A stretch of 64,000 bases of DNA from Haemophilus sputorum CCUG 13788 (GCF_000238795.1 NZ_AFNK01000079.1:62001-126000); one strand, 5' to 3'. Shown: positions 1 through 9,712, counted from the first letter of the stretch. Translations and numbers: made by a program. The notes: generated from the letters alone by a model not told the origin.

Positions 1-110
1 GCGGTAATATTTGTGTGATGTTTTGCAAATTTTGCCGCTTTATTTCTTTGTGATAGTTTTCTATCAAATCACCAAATGTGCTTCGCCTTAACCGAAGTTA
101 CGGGAGACTT

Positions 111-1265
111 ATGTTAATTTCAAACACTTATAACCAACACTTTCCAACACTTTCCCCTGAACAACTTGCTGAGAATGCTAAGAAAAAAGTCATTATCGGC
201 ATGTCTGGTGGGGTTGATTCTTCAGTTTCTGCGTTTATTTTGCAACAACAAGGCTATCAGGTTGAAGGCTTGTTTATGAAAAACTGGGAAGAGGATGATG
301 ACACCGATTATTGTACTGCTGCAGCTGATTTAGCTGATGCACAAGCGGTGGCTGATAAACTTGGAATGAAACTGCATAAAATCAACTTTGCCGCAGAGTA
401 TTGGGATAATGTTTTTGAACATTTCTTAAATGAATATAAAGCAGGGCGCACGCCAAACCCAGATATTCTTTGTAACAAAGAAATTAAGTTTAAAGCGTTT
501 TTAGAATACGCCGCAGAAGATTTAGGTGCGGATTATATTGCCACAGGGCACTATGTTCGTCGCGCAGGCAGTGATGATAATGCACAATTGTTGCGTGGGC
601 TAGACGAGAATAAAGATCAAAGTTATTTTTTACATGCGATTACTAAAAAACAAGTTGGGCAGAGTCTATTTCCAGTAGGCGAAATTGAAAAACCGATTGT
701 ACGTGCCATTGCTGAAGATTTAGGGTTAGCGACAGCCAAGAAAAAAGATTCCACAGGCATTTGTTTTATTGGGGAGCGTAAGTTTAAAGATTTCTTAGCA
801 CGTTATTTACCTGCACAGCCAGGGGAGATTCGAACGGTTGATGGCAAGTTAGTTGGGCGTCATGATGGCTTAATGTATCACACGCTTGGGCAACGCAAGG
901 GATTAGGAATTGGTGGCGTAAAAGGCTTAAGCGAAGATCCGTTCTATGTGGTAGAGAAAGACCTCATCAATAATGTGTTAGTAGTTGCTCAGGGGCATGA
1001 TAATTCTGCGTTGCTTTCAAGCGGGCTTATTGCTTCACAATTAAATTGGATTAGTGGTGAACCTCTGCGTGAAGCACTTCGTTGTACAGTGAAAACCCGT
1101 TATCGTCAAACGGATATTGCTTGTGAAGTTTTCCCAATAGATGAAAATACGGTAAAAGTGATTTTTGATGAGCCACAAATTGCGGTCACACCAGGACAAT
1201 CAGCGGTGTTCTATCAAGGTGAAGTATGCCTTGGTGGCGGTGTGATTGAAGAGCAATTAAAGTAA
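111..1265 (+). CDS. mnmA: tRNA-specific 2-thiouridylase MnmA
   Basis: MnmA installs the 2-thio group on U34 of Lys, Glu and Gln tRNAs in the cytoplasm, using sulfur relayed from IscS through Tus proteins. The product has the PP-loop ATPase motif SGGVDSS at about residues 32-38. It also has the two conserved cysteines of the family, in NPDILCNKE and in [10 protein letters not shown]. Its length (384 aa) matches the Haemophilus protein. The frame is open back to 78, but ATG 111 is preferred because it follows the ribosome site GGGAG at 102-106 and begins MLISNTYNQ as in Haemophilus. A nitroreductase gene follows after 22 bases. Identity is secure. Confidence 0.96.
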   Translation: MLISNTYNQHFPTLSPEQLAENAKKKVIIGMSGGVDSSVSAFILQQQGYQVEGLFMKNWEEDDDTDYCTAAADLADAQAVADKLGMKLHKINFAAEYWDNVFEHFLNEYKAGRTPNPDILCNKEIKFKAFLEYAAEDLGADYIATGHYVRRAGSDDNAQLLRGLDENKDQSYFLHAITKKQVGQSLFPVGEIEKPIVRAIAEDLGLATAKKKDSTGICFIGERKFKDFLARYLPAQPGEIRTVDGKLVGRHDGLMYHTLGQRKGLGIGGVKGLSEDPFYVVEKDLINNVLVVAQGHDNSALLSSGLIASQLNWISGEPLREALRCTVKTRYRQTDIACEVFPIDENTVKVIFDEPQIAVTPGQSAVFYQGEVCLGGGVIEEQLK

Positions 1266-1287
1266 GCGGTCATTTTCAGGAGAAAAA

Positions 1288-1854
1288 ATGCAAATTTTAG
1301 AATTATTACATCACCGTCGTTCAAGTAAACAATTTGGCGAGATTGCTCCAAACCAAGCGCAATTAGAAAATATGATTAAAGCGGCTTTACGAGCCCCTGA
1401 TCATGGCAGACTTAAGCCCTATCATTTTGTTGTATTGCAAAAATCGGCTATGCCAACATTAAAGGCTTGCTTAGAAGCAGCAGCAGTTGAATTTGATATG
1501 GATGAAAAAAATGCAGCTAAAGCGGATAAACTAGCCAACCAAGCGCCAATGGTGATTGGTGTGATCGCCAAAATTGATCATGAATCACCGAAAATTCCTG
1601 CATGGGAGCAAATGCTTACTACTGGCTGTGCCGCTTATGCAATGCAATTAGCAGCAAATGCGCAAGGGTTTGAAACCGTTTGGATTAGCAAAAAATGGGT
1701 TGAAGGGACTCAATTACGTGCGCTATTTAATTGCGAAGAAGGCGATAAAGTTGTGGGCTTATTATTAGTAGGTTCACCTAAAGATCCAGAATCTGGTATT
1801 TCGCTTGCGCGTCAGCCAGAAGAAATTGATGGTTTCTTTGACGTGATTAAGTAG
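1288..1854 (+). CDS. YdjA-like nitroreductase family oxidoreductase
   Basis: This is a small (188 aa) FMN-dependent NAD(P)H nitroreductase-like protein of the YdjA branch. The N-terminal HHRRSSKQF and RAPDHGRLKPYHF motifs are those that bind the flavin phosphate and ring in this family. A C-terminal glycine-rich GLLLVG segment is also typical. The physiological substrate of YdjA-type enzymes is unknown. It lies 22 bases after mnmA with a ribosome site AGGAG just before the ATG, and runs into the SDR gene, so the three are probably one transcript. Confidence 0.85.
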   Translation: MQILELLHHRRSSKQFGEIAPNQAQLENMIKAALRAPDHGRLKPYHFVVLQKSAMPTLKACLEAAAVEFDMDEKNAAKADKLANQAPMVIGVIAKIDHESPKIPAWEQMLTTGCAAYAMQLAANAQGFETVWISKKWVEGTQLRALFNCEEGDKVVGLLLVGSPKDPESGISLARQPEEIDGFFDVIK

Positions 1855-1858
1855 TGAA

Positions 1859-2683
1859 GTGATGCCAACTATCTTAATTACTGGCTGCTCATCTGGCATT
1901 GGCTATGCAACAGCACTTTATTTACGGCAGCAAGGTTGGCGAGTGATTGCTAGCTGCCGAAAAACTGAAGATGTTATGCGCTTGCAACAAGAAGGATTTG
2001 AATGCATAAAGTTAGATGTGACCGATAGTAGCGAGATTAACGCAGCCTTTGATTATATTCAAACAAGCGGTCAATTAGATGCAGTGTTTTGCAATGCGGG
2101 TTATGGGCAGCCTGGTTGCGTGGAAGATGTACCTCGCGCAGCACTACGAGAGATTTTTGAAACGAATGTGTTCGGAACTTGGGAAGTGATGAATGCTGCA
2201 CTAAAAATTTTTCGAAGACAAAATCATGGGAGAATATTGGTAACCAGCAGTATTTTAGGGTTTGCAGCAATGCATTATCGAGGGGCATATAATGCGACGA
2301 AATTTGCGTTAGAAGGAATGGCCGATACGTTGAGGGCTGAACTTTATGGTTCAAATATTTATATTAGCTTGATTGAACCAGGCCCAATCCAAAGTCGATT
2401 CCGCCCAAATTCTGTGGAAAAACTAAAGCAATACATTGATTTGGATGATTCTTTCCATCAAGACTTTAATCAAAAACAGCTACAACGTCTGACAGCAGCG
2501 AGTAATGGTAATCCATTTACTTTGCCTGCTTCAGCTTGTGCAGAGGCGTGTTTTAAAGCCTTAACGGCGAAAAAACCGAAAGCTCGTTATCAGGTTACTT
2601 TCCCTACTCAATTATTTTGGTGGCTACGGCGGTTGTTACCGACAGCATTATTTGATGCGATTAACCGCAAAGCGGGTGGATAA
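1859..2683 (+). CDS. SDR family NAD(P)-dependent oxidoreductase
   Basis: Classical short-chain dehydrogenase/reductase of 274 aa. The cofactor motif TGCSSGIG lies at residues 8-15, NAG follows the fourth strand near residue 80, and the catalytic YNATK is near residue 147 after an upstream serine. This arrangement supports NAD(P)H-dependent oxidation or reduction of a hydroxyl or keto substrate; the substrate cannot be read from sequence. The start is GTG 1859 or ATG 1862, four or seven bases after the nitroreductase stop, so translation is probably coupled. An Apl-type USS core lies inside the gene at about 2063-2072. A strong hairpin ends the unit. Confidence 0.85.
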   Translation: MMPTILITGCSSGIGYATALYLRQQGWRVIASCRKTEDVMRLQQEGFECIKLDVTDSSEINAAFDYIQTSGQLDAVFCNAGYGQPGCVEDVPRAALREIFETNVFGTWEVMNAALKIFRRQNHGRILVTSSILGFAAMHYRGAYNATKFALEGMADTLRAELYGSNIYISLIEPGPIQSRFRPNSVEKLKQYIDLDDSFHQDFNQKQLQRLTAASNGNPFTLPASACAEACFKALTAKKPKARYQVTFPTQLFWWLRRLLPTALFDAINRKAGG

Positions 2684-2692
2684 GTCAAAAAA

Positions 2693-2726
2693 ACAAAGGC
2701 GTTGAAGAGTTCTTCAACGCCTTTGT
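2693..2726. terminator. bidirectional terminator between SDR gene and hupA
   Basis: Perfect 16-base arms (starting ACAAAGGCGTTGAAGA) are separated by GT, with an A-tract on the left. The hairpin lies between convergent genes and could end transcription of both. The A-tract gives a U-run for hupA transcripts. Confidence 0.85.
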
Positions 2727-2743
2727 ACATTCAGAGATTAAGA

Positions 2744-3016
2744 TTATTTTACTAAATCTTTTAATGCTTTACCTGCAACGAATGCTGGTACTTTAGCTGC
2801 AGCAATTTTAATTTCTTCGCCAGTGCGAGGGTTGCGACCAGTACGTGCGCTACGCTCGTTAACTTTGAAAGTACCGAAACCGATTAGTTGAACTGCATCG
2901 CCTGCTTTTAAGCTTTCAGAAATCGCTTCTAAAGTTGCTTCTAAAGCTGCTTTTGCATCTTTTTTGCTTAATTCTGCTTTCGCTGCGATTGCATCGATTA
3001 ATTCAGTTTTGTTCAT
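2744..3016 (-). CDS. hupA: DNA-binding protein HU (alpha type)
   Basis: HU is a nucleoid-associated homo- or heterodimer that bends DNA without strong sequence preference. The 90-residue product has the HU signature [18 protein letters not shown] and the DNA-intercalating arm with its conserved RNPRTGE. The length is exactly that of the family. The ribosome site AGAGG precedes the start at 3016. It is followed by a strong terminator shared with the convergent SDR gene. The neighbours yjaG-like and hemE lie upstream on the same strand, as in H. influenzae and E. coli. Confidence 0.97.
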   Translation of the reverse strand: MNKTELIDAIAAKAELSKKDAKAALEATLEAISESLKAGDAVQLIGFGTFKVNERSARTGRNPRTGEEIKIAAAKVPAFVAGKALKDLVK

Positions 3017-3142
3017 AGTGTTAATCCTCTAAAAGAATGTTGTTGCTATAATAATGACAAGGAGCGTCAATCTAGTGTGTAGCTTAATTCAAACTACCGA
3101 TTTCTCAAATAGCTAAAATGCATATTTGTGTTTATTTTTAGT

Positions 3143-3733
3143 TTATTGATTAAAATTTACACCAATATTACTAATTCCTTCAGTGCGAATCTCATTTTTG
3201 AGCTCGAGAATGAGCTGAGTATCGCGTTCTTCGCACTCATTGAGCAGGCGATAAATTTGCCATTGCACATCTAATTCGGCTTGAATTTCAGCAGAGTTTT
3301 TCAAAGCTTGTTCATTTAACTCTTCACCTGTTTGCATTTCCACATAGCTAGCCACCGTACCTAATGAAATTTGGCTAATGCGGATTGCTTGTTCTAAGGT
3401 TGCACCTGCAATTAAGCTGTGTAGTAATTCAGACAGTGCTTCACAGGCTTCTTGTGCTGGTAATACGCCAAAAAACTCATAATCATTCACATCTGGAATA
3501 ATCGCTTCCAATTTCTCTAATTGATTATCGAAATTGATTTTGGCACCTTTAACGGTAAGAGATTCCCAAACTAGATTTAAGATATTCTGATAGACCTTGC
3601 TATTATCAGGTTGTTCCGTTACCTCGCAAAAAAGCTGAAAATTAGGCGCCATGCGCTCGCATAAACATGCCATAAAAGTGAGGTGTTGCCAGGGCTCAAA
3701 ACGTTCCATTCGTTTATGAATTGGATTTCTCAT
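3143..3733 (-). CDS. yjaG: YjaG family protein (DUF416)
   Basis: A 196-residue cytoplasmic protein of the DUF416/YjaG family, recognised from its full-length resemblance to the H. influenzae homologue. It starts MRNPIHKRMERFEPWQHLTF and ends GISNIGVNF. The protein is predicted to be helical with no signal peptide. Its function is unknown. Its position between hemE and hupA is conserved in E. coli. An inverted pair of USS cores separates it from hemE. Confidence 0.88.
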   Translation of the reverse strand: MRNPIHKRMERFEPWQHLTFMACLCERMAPNFQLFCEVTEQPDNSKVYQNILNLVWESLTVKGAKINFDNQLEKLEAIIPDVNDYEFFGVLPAQEACEALSELLHSLIAGATLEQAIRISQISLGTVASYVEMQTGEELNEQALKNSAEIQAELDVQWQIYRLLNECEERDTQLILELKNEIRTEGISNIGVNFNQ

Positions 3734-3746
3734 ATATTTCCCTCAA

Positions 3747-3787
3747 ACAAGCGGTTCAATTTTCATTATGTTTTACCAAACCGCTTG
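3747..3787. repeat. inverted pair of Apl-type uptake signal sequences
   Basis: ACAAGCGGT at 3747-3755 faces ACCGCTTG at 3780-3787 in the gap between hemE and yjaG. The pair can fold into a hairpin and probably serves both DNA uptake and termination of hemE. Confidence 0.8.
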
Positions 3788-3799
3788 AGATCATTTTAA

Positions 3800-4864
3800 T
3801 TATTTATGGTAAGGCTTTGAGAATTCATGCACTGAATCAACCAGCACTTTCGGGCTCTCGGTTGGCACATCTAAATGGATACCGTGCCCAAGGTTGAAGA
3901 CATGACCTGAACCTTGTCCAAAGTCAGCTAAAATTTGCTGTACTTCTTGCTCAATGCGCGCAGCAGAGGCATAAAGTACACTTGGATCCATGTTGCCTTG
4001 TAATGCAACTTTATGGCCAACACGTTGACGTGCATCGTGTAAGTTAACCGTCCAGTCTAAACCAATTGCATCACAACCTGTTTCGGCTACGGCTTCTAAC
4101 CATAAGCCACCGCCTTTAGTAAAGAGTGTGACAGGCACTTTTCGGCCTTCGTTTTCACGAATCAAGCCATCTACAATTTTGTGCATATAGCGTAATGAGA
4201 AATCTTGATAATCACGATGTGCTAATACGCCGCCCCAAGTATCAAAAACCATCACTGCTTGTGCGCCAGCTTTGATTTGTGCATTCAAATATAAGATGAC
4301 GCTATCGGCAAGTTTATCTAATAATGCATGAAGAAGATGAGGTTCGGTGTACATCATTTTTTTGATTTTAGTAAATGCTTTACTTGAACCACCTTCAACC
4401 ATGTAGGTAGCTAATGTCCATGGGCTACCAGAGAAACCAATTAACGGTACTTCACCTTTTAACTCACGGCGAATGGTACGAACGGCATTCATCACATATT
4501 GTAATTCGCTTTCTGGATCTGGAATTGGAAGGTTATCTACATGTGCTTTTGTTTCAATTGGACGAGCAAATTTCGGGCCTTCACCAGCACCAAAACTTAA
4601 GCCTAATCCCATCGCATCAGGAATAGTTAAAATATCAGAAAAGAGAATTGCCGCATCTAAAGCATAACGGCGTAAGGGTTGAAGGGTAACTTCGCAAGCT
4701 AAATCTGCATTACGGCATAATGACATAAAATCGCCAGCTTCTGCTCGAGTGGCTTTATATTCTGGTAAATAGCGACCGGCTTGGCGCATCATCCAAACAG
4801 GGGTCATATCTACGGGTTCACGTAATAATGCTTTAAGATAACGATCATTTTTTAATTGTGTCAT
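3800..4864 (-). CDS. hemE: uroporphyrinogen decarboxylase
   Basis: HemE decarboxylates the four acetate side chains of uroporphyrinogen III to give coproporphyrinogen III in cytoplasmic haem synthesis. The 354-residue product has the family N-terminal signature [15 protein letters not shown] at about residues 21-35, which holds the substrate-binding arginine. It also has the second signature [13 protein letters not shown] and the FDTWGG loop. Length and motifs are complete. The start at 4864 has the ribosome site AAGGAAA upstream. Its presence argues for haem synthesis, at least of late steps, in this organism. Confidence 0.96.
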   Translation of the reverse strand: MTQLKNDRYLKALLREPVDMTPVWMMRQAGRYLPEYKATRAEAGDFMSLCRNADLACEVTLQPLRRYALDAAILFSDILTIPDAMGLGLSFGAGEGPKFARPIETKAHVDNLPIPDPESELQYVMNAVRTIRRELKGEVPLIGFSGSPWTLATYMVEGGSSKAFTKIKKMMYTEPHLLHALLDKLADSVILYLNAQIKAGAQAVMVFDTWGGVLAHRDYQDFSLRYMHKIVDGLIRENEGRKVPVTLFTKGGGLWLEAVAETGCDAIGLDWTVNLHDARQRVGHKVALQGNMDPSVLYASAARIEQEVQQILADFGQGSGHVFNLGHGIHLDVPTESPKVLVDSVHEFSKPYHK

Positions 4865-4967
4865 GAGGTTTCCTTCATAATTTAGCGAAAACAGGAATTT
4901 GCAAATTCTTTTTTAAATTTGACCGCTTGCGAAGATGAATTTTTAGCAATTTTTGCGGTCGGTAACA

Positions 4968-5519
4968 TTAGTGGATATTGGTTGGCTTCTCCGTTGCATT
5001 TAATGCAAAATGGCTGTGGAGGAAAAGAGATAATACGCGTAAGTATTCTACGACTTCTTCGCCAGCTTCGAGTAATTCTTCGTTGCTGTCATCTTCATGA
5101 TAGCCAAGTTTTGAGATTTCTTCTAAGTCATCAATGGCTTCACCAACTTCATCGGTTTCTTCATTTAATTTGGGTTGTGCTAAGCCTAAACCTAAAATAA
5201 ATTGGCTTGTCCAATCGGCAATGCTTTCAGCTAAAGCTATACCATCGTTTTCATTTTCTGGCAACCAGAGTGAAAAGAGCGTATTCGCCTCACGATATGA
5301 CTGACTTAATGTTTCATAAAATTGACTGAGCGCTTGAAGAGGAACTTGTGAGAAAGTATGACCATCGTTAGTAAATTGATAAGTCAGTGTTTTCCAAGAT
5401 TCATCTTGAATGCCGCCAGCAATTAACCCGCTTAAAAAGCCGTGAAACTCAGCGGGATTAAGCTCAATAGCTAATTGTGCAATCAGTTGCTTAAATTCGG
5501 TTGGTTGAAGATTTGACAT
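4968..5519 (-). CDS. ygfB: YgfB/YecA family protein (UPF0149)
   Basis: A 183-residue acidic, helical protein of the UPF0149 (YgfB/YecA) family. FHGFLSGLIAGG near the N-terminus and the ILGLGLA and EISKLGYHEDD segments fit the family, whose members lack catalytic residues. In E. coli and Pasteurellaceae ygfB lies divergent from zapA and ssrS, as here. A ygfB homologue in Pseudomonas aeruginosa modulates gene expression; the role in this organism is not known. The 75-base gap to zapA must hold both promoters. Confidence 0.85.
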   Translation of the reverse strand: MSNLQPTEFKQLIAQLAIELNPAEFHGFLSGLIAGGIQDESWKTLTYQFTNDGHTFSQVPLQALSQFYETLSQSYREANTLFSLWLPENENDGIALAESIADWTSQFILGLGLAQPKLNEETDEVGEAIDDLEEISKLGYHEDDSNEELLEAGEEVVEYLRVLSLFLHSHFALNATEKPTNIH

Positions 5520-5594
5520 AGTATCGTCTTTGTTATTCTTAGAAAGAATGGCATAATAACAAAAATTTTATAGATAAGTGAGGATTTTACGCCT

Positions 5595-5906
5595 ATGTCG
5601 GCAAATTATATTGAAGTCCAAATTTTTGGACAGGTGCTTCGCTTGCATTGTCCGCCGGAACAACAGCAACATTTATTAGCTTCTGCTGAGCGTTTAGAAG
5701 AGCGCGTAGCGGTTTTAAAAGAGCAATCAGGTATTATCCAGCTTGAAAAAGTCTTGGCAATTGTGGCGCTGAACTTAAATTACGAGCTTGAATTAGAAAA
5801 GCAAAAAAATGAAAACAACAAAAACGTGTTAGAAGCTTGTATTCACCAGCTTGATAGTTCGTTAGGGAAATTGAATAATTTAGGCGTAATTGATACGAAT
5901 CAATAA
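5595..5906 (+). CDS. zapA: cell division protein ZapA
   Basis: ZapA cross-links FtsZ protofilaments at midcell. The 103-residue product has the N-terminal ZapA fold (YIEVQIFGQVLRLHCPPEQQ) and a long C-terminal coiled coil from about residue 40. The length is typical. It stands immediately upstream of ssrS and fau, the same order as in E. coli. The start at 5595 follows GTGAGG at 5579-5584. Confidence 0.93.
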   Translation: MSANYIEVQIFGQVLRLHCPPEQQQHLLASAERLEERVAVLKEQSGIIQLEKVLAIVALNLNYELELEKQKNENNKNVLEACIHQLDSSLGKLNNLGVIDTNQ

Positions 5907-5974
5907 ACTGCTTAAAAGCTGATCGGTTAATTATTTTTATTTTTTTATTGCTAGGAAAAACAGCGAATTTCCGT

Positions 5975-5980
5975 TATATT
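5975..5980 (+). promoter_or_regulatory. -10 element of the 6S RNA promoter
   Basis: TATATT lies about seven bases before the predicted 5' end of 6S RNA. No convincing -35 hexamer at standard spacing was found. Confidence 0.5.
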
Positions 5981-5986
5981 AAATCT

Positions 5987-6165
5987 TGTCGGGGGTGTGC
6001 GTAGCTTATTACGTCCCTGAGCCGATAATTTAAAACCTTGAGTTGGACATCTAATCGCCGGTGAGCAAGCTTACCTTGAGTAAGAAGCCTAAAGGCGAAT
6101 ACGTTTGACTCCCTTGAACCTTCTGGTTCAAGGACTACAATAGGTTACGGCACCTCGGACACCAT
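5987..6165 (+). ncRNA. ssrS: 6S RNA
   Basis: 6S RNA binds sigma70 RNA polymerase by mimicking an open promoter and represses transcription in stationary phase. The region between zapA and fau contains the conserved blocks CCCTGAGCCGATA (about 6014-6026), GGTGAGCAAGC and GAACCTTCTGGTTCAAGG. The 5' end (TCGGGGGTG) can pair with the 3' end (CACCTCGGA), closing the long imperfect rod that defines 6S. Length of about 180 bases and the zapA-ssrS-fau order match E. coli and H. influenzae. The ends are estimated from the closing helix. Confidence 0.92.
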
Positions 6166-6171
6166 CTGGTT

Positions 6172-6744
6172 ATGAACACTTCATTGGATTCACATCAAGC
6201 CTTACGCCAATCTCTTCGGCGTGAAATGAAAATCAAACGTCAACAACTTTCCCCTATAGCGCAGCAACAGGCTAGTCAGGCAATTATTACACCGGCATTA
6301 GATTTAATCGCTCGATATCAAGCTCAGCATATTGCCTTTTATTTGCCATTTAATGGTGAAATCTCACCGCTTGCATTGATGGAAATATTGCATAAACAAG
6401 GTAAATCGCTTTATTTGCCCGTTGTGCATCCATTTAGCTCTGGTAATTTGTTATTTATAGCTTATGAACCAAACGATGAGCGGATTACACATTCTCTTGG
6501 CATGCAAGAGCCTAAGTTAGATGTTCGAAAAGTATTGCCTTTAAATGAATTAGACATGATTTTTACGCCATTAGTGGCTTGTGATAAACAGAATGGGCGT
6601 TTAGGTTATGGAGGCGGGTTTTATGATCGTACATTAAGTCAATCTTCAGCCATTAGTGTGGGGCTAGCGCATCGTTGTCAACAGGTTGAAGAATTACCGT
6701 TAGCAGCTTGGGATGAGCCATTAGATCACCTAATTCTTGGTTAA
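6172..6744 (+). CDS. fau: 5-formyltetrahydrofolate cyclo-ligase
   Basis: The enzyme converts 5-formyl-THF to 5,10-methenyl-THF with ATP, returning the stored folate to one-carbon metabolism. The 190-residue product has the basic N-terminal region (RQSLRREMKIKRQQLSP) and the C-terminal signature GRLGYGGGFYDRTL that forms the phosphate loop. It starts six bases after the 6S RNA, as in E. coli where ssrS and ygfA (fau) are co-transcribed. Confidence 0.94.
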   Translation: MNTSLDSHQALRQSLRREMKIKRQQLSPIAQQQASQAIITPALDLIARYQAQHIAFYLPFNGEISPLALMEILHKQGKSLYLPVVHPFSSGNLLFIAYEPNDERITHSLGMQEPKLDVRKVLPLNELDMIFTPLVACDKQNGRLGYGGGFYDRTLSQSSAISVGLAHRCQQVEELPLAAWDEPLDHLILG

Positions 6745-6815
6745 AACATTGATTTTTTAAGCCAAAATGGGTAATCTTTTGCCTTTTCCTCCATTTTAAG
6801 GCTTAAGGGGCGCGC

Positions 6816-8333
6816 ATGTTTGGGTTTGATCCAACCACTACAACATTCCTTATCTATATTGTGGCGATGATCCTGATAGGATTGATTGCTTACCGAGTCA
6901 CGAATAACCTTTCTGATTACATTTTAGGTGGGCGCCGTTTAGGCAGTTTCGTTACTGCATTATCGGCTGGTGCATCAGATATGTCGGGTTGGCTATTGAT
7001 GGGCTTACCCGGCGCCGTTTATGCAGGTGGTCTGATTGAAGCATGGTTAGCAGTTGGCTTAACGATCGGGGCTTATTTAAACTGGAAATTAGTTGCCGGT
7101 AGATTGCGTGCTCATACCGAATATAGTGGCGATGCGCTAACTTTACCTGAGTATTTTCATAACCGTTTTGGTGATAAAACTAAGCTCATTAAAATCCTTT
7201 CTGCGTTTATCTTCTTACTCTTTTTCGCTGTTTATTGTGCTTCTGGCGTCGTTGCGGGTGCGCGCGTCTTTGAAAATCTCTTTGGGGTACCTTATGCAGA
7301 TGCCATTTGGTATGGTGCGGTTGCTACTATTCTTTATACCTTTATTGGCGGCTTTTTAGCCGTGAGTTGGACGGACACGATCCAAGCATCGCTAATGGTC
7401 TTTGCATTATTGCTGACGCCACTTTTTGTTGTATTAAGCATTGGTAGTATTGATGAGATCAAATCCACTTTAGCGTTGGCAGAAGCAGCGAGTGGCAAAA
7501 ATTATAATGATATGTTTAGCGGCACCACAGTTTTAGGCGTGTTAAGTCTCATGGCGTGGGGATTAGGTTATTTTGGACAACCGCATATCGTTGTGCGATT
7601 TATGGCAGCAGAAAGTGTGAAATCACTTAAAAATGCGCGCCGAATCAGTATGGCGTGGATGGTTATCTGCTTAGTGGGCGCGATTGGTATTGGCTATTTC
7701 GGCATGTTGTATTTTTTCAAATTCCCAGAAAAATCCAGTGTAGTGAGTCAAAACAATGAGCAGATTTTTATTGAACTAGCAAAATTATTATTTGATCCAT
7801 GGACAGCTGGCGTATTGCTTTCTGCTATTCTTGCTGCGGTAATGAGTACACTTTCTGCACAATTATTGATTTGCTCAAGCGCGATTACCGAAGATTTATA
7901 CAAAGGCATTTTAAGACCAAAAGCAAGCGATCGTGAATTGATTTGGTTAGGTCGAGTGATGGTATTAGCGGTTGCTGGGTTAGCCATCTATATTGCACAA
8001 GATCCAAATAGCCAAGTGTTTGGCTTAGTGAAAGATGCATGGGCAGGTTTTGGCTCTGCATTTGGCCCAATTGTGTTGTTGTCATTGTTTTGGAAACGGA
8101 TGAATGGTTTTGGTGCGATTGCGGGGATGCTAACAGGGGCTTTAGTGGTGTATTTCTGGAAAGATATTACGCTTTGGTTGGCATTGCCTGATGTTTATTC
8201 AATGATTCCTGGATTCTTCCTTGCTATTTTGGCAATTATTATTGTTTCTCTGATAACACCAATGCCGAATCAGCAAGTGTTAGAAACTTTTGATAAAGCC
8301 AACAAAGCCTTTTTAGCTGAAGAGAAAGCATAA
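6816..8333 (+). CDS. putP: sodium/proline symporter PutP
   Basis: An inner-membrane sodium:solute symporter (SSS family) that imports proline. The 505-residue protein has about 13 hydrophobic segments. Near residues 42-62 it has the region typical of PutP (LGGRRLGSFVTALSAGASDMSGWLL), with the serines that bind sodium and proline. Full-length similarity to the H. influenzae protein is evident by eye. It has its own terminator at 8340-8373 and no putA next to it. Confidence 0.93.
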   Translation: MFGFDPTTTTFLIYIVAMILIGLIAYRVTNNLSDYILGGRRLGSFVTALSAGASDMSGWLLMGLPGAVYAGGLIEAWLAVGLTIGAYLNWKLVAGRLRAHTEYSGDALTLPEYFHNRFGDKTKLIKILSAFIFLLFFAVYCASGVVAGARVFENLFGVPYADAIWYGAVATILYTFIGGFLAVSWTDTIQASLMVFALLLTPLFVVLSIGSIDEIKSTLALAEAASGKNYNDMFSGTTVLGVLSLMAWGLGYFGQPHIVVRFMAAESVKSLKNARRISMAWMVICLVGAIGIGYFGMLYFFKFPEKSSVVSQNNEQIFIELAKLLFDPWTAGVLLSAILAAVMSTLSAQLLICSSAITEDLYKGILRPKASDRELIWLGRVMVLAVAGLAIYIAQDPNSQVFGLVKDAWAGFGSAFGPIVLLSLFWKRMNGFGAIAGMLTGALVVYFWKDITLWLALPDVYSMIPGFFLAILAIIIVSLITPMPNQQVLETFDKANKAFLAEEKA

Positions 8334-8339
8334 TTTCCA

Positions 8340-8373
8340 ATCCCGTTAATAAATTATCAGCAGTTAACGGGAT
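8340..8373 (+). terminator. terminator of putP
   Basis: Ten-base arms ATCCCGTTAA and TTAACGGGAT enclose a 14-base loop and are followed by TTTTTCTTTT. Confidence 0.85.
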
Positions 8374-8422
8374 TTTTCTTTTATATTGTTAAAGAGGCAT
8401 CGTCAGCAATTAGGTTTTGATC

Positions 8423-8428
8423 TATAAT
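8423..8428 (+). promoter_or_regulatory. -10 element upstream of uraA
   Basis: A consensus TATAAT lies 61 bases before the uraA ATG and just upstream of a PurR-like box. The -35 region is weak. Confidence 0.55.
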
Positions 8429-8445
8429 TAATTTCCAGTTGTCGA

Positions 8446-8461
8446 AAGATAACGTTTTCGT
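8446..8461 (+). promoter_or_regulatory. probable PurR operator for uraA
   Basis: AAGATAACGTTTTCGT matches the PurR consensus ANGCAANCGNTTNCNT at all but two fixed positions and includes the central CGTTTTCGT. It lies about 10-25 bases after the predicted start site, where a bound repressor would block transcription. In this family of bacteria uraA is a known PurR target. Confidence 0.7.
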
Positions 8462-8488
8462 TTTTTCACTTAACTGGACTTACCTAAC

Positions 8489-9712
8489 ATGACTCAACAA
8501 ACTATTAGCACGCCAAAACAAGCGTTTGTCGGTTTACAAATGTTATTTGTTGCCTTCGGCGCCCTAGTTTTAGTGCCACTTATTACGGGCTTAGACCCAA
8601 ACACTGCCTTGCTCACTGCAGGTATTGGTACCCTTCTTTTTCAACTCTGCACCGGTCGTCAAGTACCGATTTTCTTAGCTTCTTCTTTTGCTTTTATCGC
8701 GCCTATCCAATACGGTGTACAACATTGGGGAATTCCTTCAACAATGGGCGGTTTAGCCTGTGCTGGTTTAGTCTATGTCGTGCTTAGCGCTTTAGTAAAA
8801 TGGCGTGGCGCACAAATCATGGACAGAATTTTCCCACCTGTAGTGGTAGGTCCGGTTATTATCATCATCGGTTTAGGGCTTGCGCCTGTTGCGGTGGATA
8901 TGGCGGTTGGCAAAAATATGCAGATTGAGCAAAATCTTGCGATTTTAGTTTCTATGGTAACCTTAGTTACCACTGTTATCGTTGCTGTATTCGCTAAAGG
9001 GTTAATGAAGCTTATTCCGATTATGTTCGGTATTTTAGTTGGTTACTTGCTTTCACTTTATCTTGGTTTAGTTGATTTTACTAAAGTTTCCGAGGCTAGC
9101 TGGTTCTCTATCCCAACTTTAACCACACCACAATTTAATTTAGAAGCCATTCTTTACTTACTCCCAATTGCGATTGCACCAGCAGTAGAGCACGTTGGCG
9201 GTATTATGGCGATTAGCTCGGTAACGGGTAAAAACTTCTTACAAAAACCGGGGCTTCACCGAACCTTATTAGGCGATGGTATTGCAACCTCGGCGGCATC
9301 TTTACTTGGTGGTCCACCAAATACGACTTATGCAGAAGTGACGGGTGCTGTAATGCTCACTAAAAACTTTAACCCGAAAATCATGACTTGGGCAGCTTGT
9401 TGGGCGATTGCGATCTCATTTTGTGGAAAAGTTGGCGCTTTCTTACAGACGATTCCAAGTGTTGTGATGGGTGGCATCATGATGCTCGTATTCGGTTCTA
9501 TTGCGGCTGTGGGCATGAGTACACTGATTAAAGCCAAAGTGGATATGGGTGAGGCACGTAATCTTGTGATCGTTTCTGTGGTCATGACCTTCGGTATTGG
9601 TGGTATGTTCATCAATCTAGGTGAATTCTCGCTTAAAGGTATTAGCCTTTGTGCCATCGCAGCGATTATCATGAACTTAATCTTACCAAAAGAAAAAGGG
9701 CAGAATGCCTAA
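8489..9712 (+). CDS. uraA: uracil permease UraA
   Basis: A nucleobase:cation symporter-2 (NCS2) inner-membrane protein that imports uracil with protons. The 407-residue product has 14 hydrophobic stretches. It has the family motif region around EHVGGI (with the substrate-binding glutamate) and LLGGPPNTTYAEVTGAV. No upp lies beside it, unlike E. coli. A PurR-like box precedes it and a strong terminator follows it. Confidence 0.92.
   Translation: MTQQTISTPKQAFVGLQMLFVAFGALVLVPLITGLDPNTALLTAGIGTLLFQLCTGRQVPIFLASSFAFIAPIQYGVQHWGIPSTMGGLACAGLVYVVLSALVKWRGAQIMDRIFPPVVVGPVIIIIGLGLAPVAVDMAVGKNMQIEQNLAILVSMVTLVTTVIVAVFAKGLMKLIPIMFGILVGYLLSLYLGLVDFTKVSEASWFSIPTLTTPQFNLEAILYLLPIAIAPAVEHVGGIMAISSVTGKNFLQKPGLHRTLLGDGIATSAASLLGGPPNTTYAEVTGAVMLTKNFNPKIMTWAACWAIAISFCGKVGAFLQTIPSVVMGGIMMLVFGSIAAVGMSTLIKAKVDMGEARNLVIVSVVMTFGIGGMFINLGEFSLKGISLCAIAAIIMNLILPKEKGQNA

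Noticed and set aside
2037-2354. Minus-strand 105-residue open frame
   Set aside because: Entirely antisense to the SDR gene, which has clear catalytic motifs; no ribosome site or recognisable domain.
9328-9672. Minus-strand 114-residue open frame in uraA
   Set aside because: Shadow of the uraA coding sequence; composition reflects the reverse of membrane codons.
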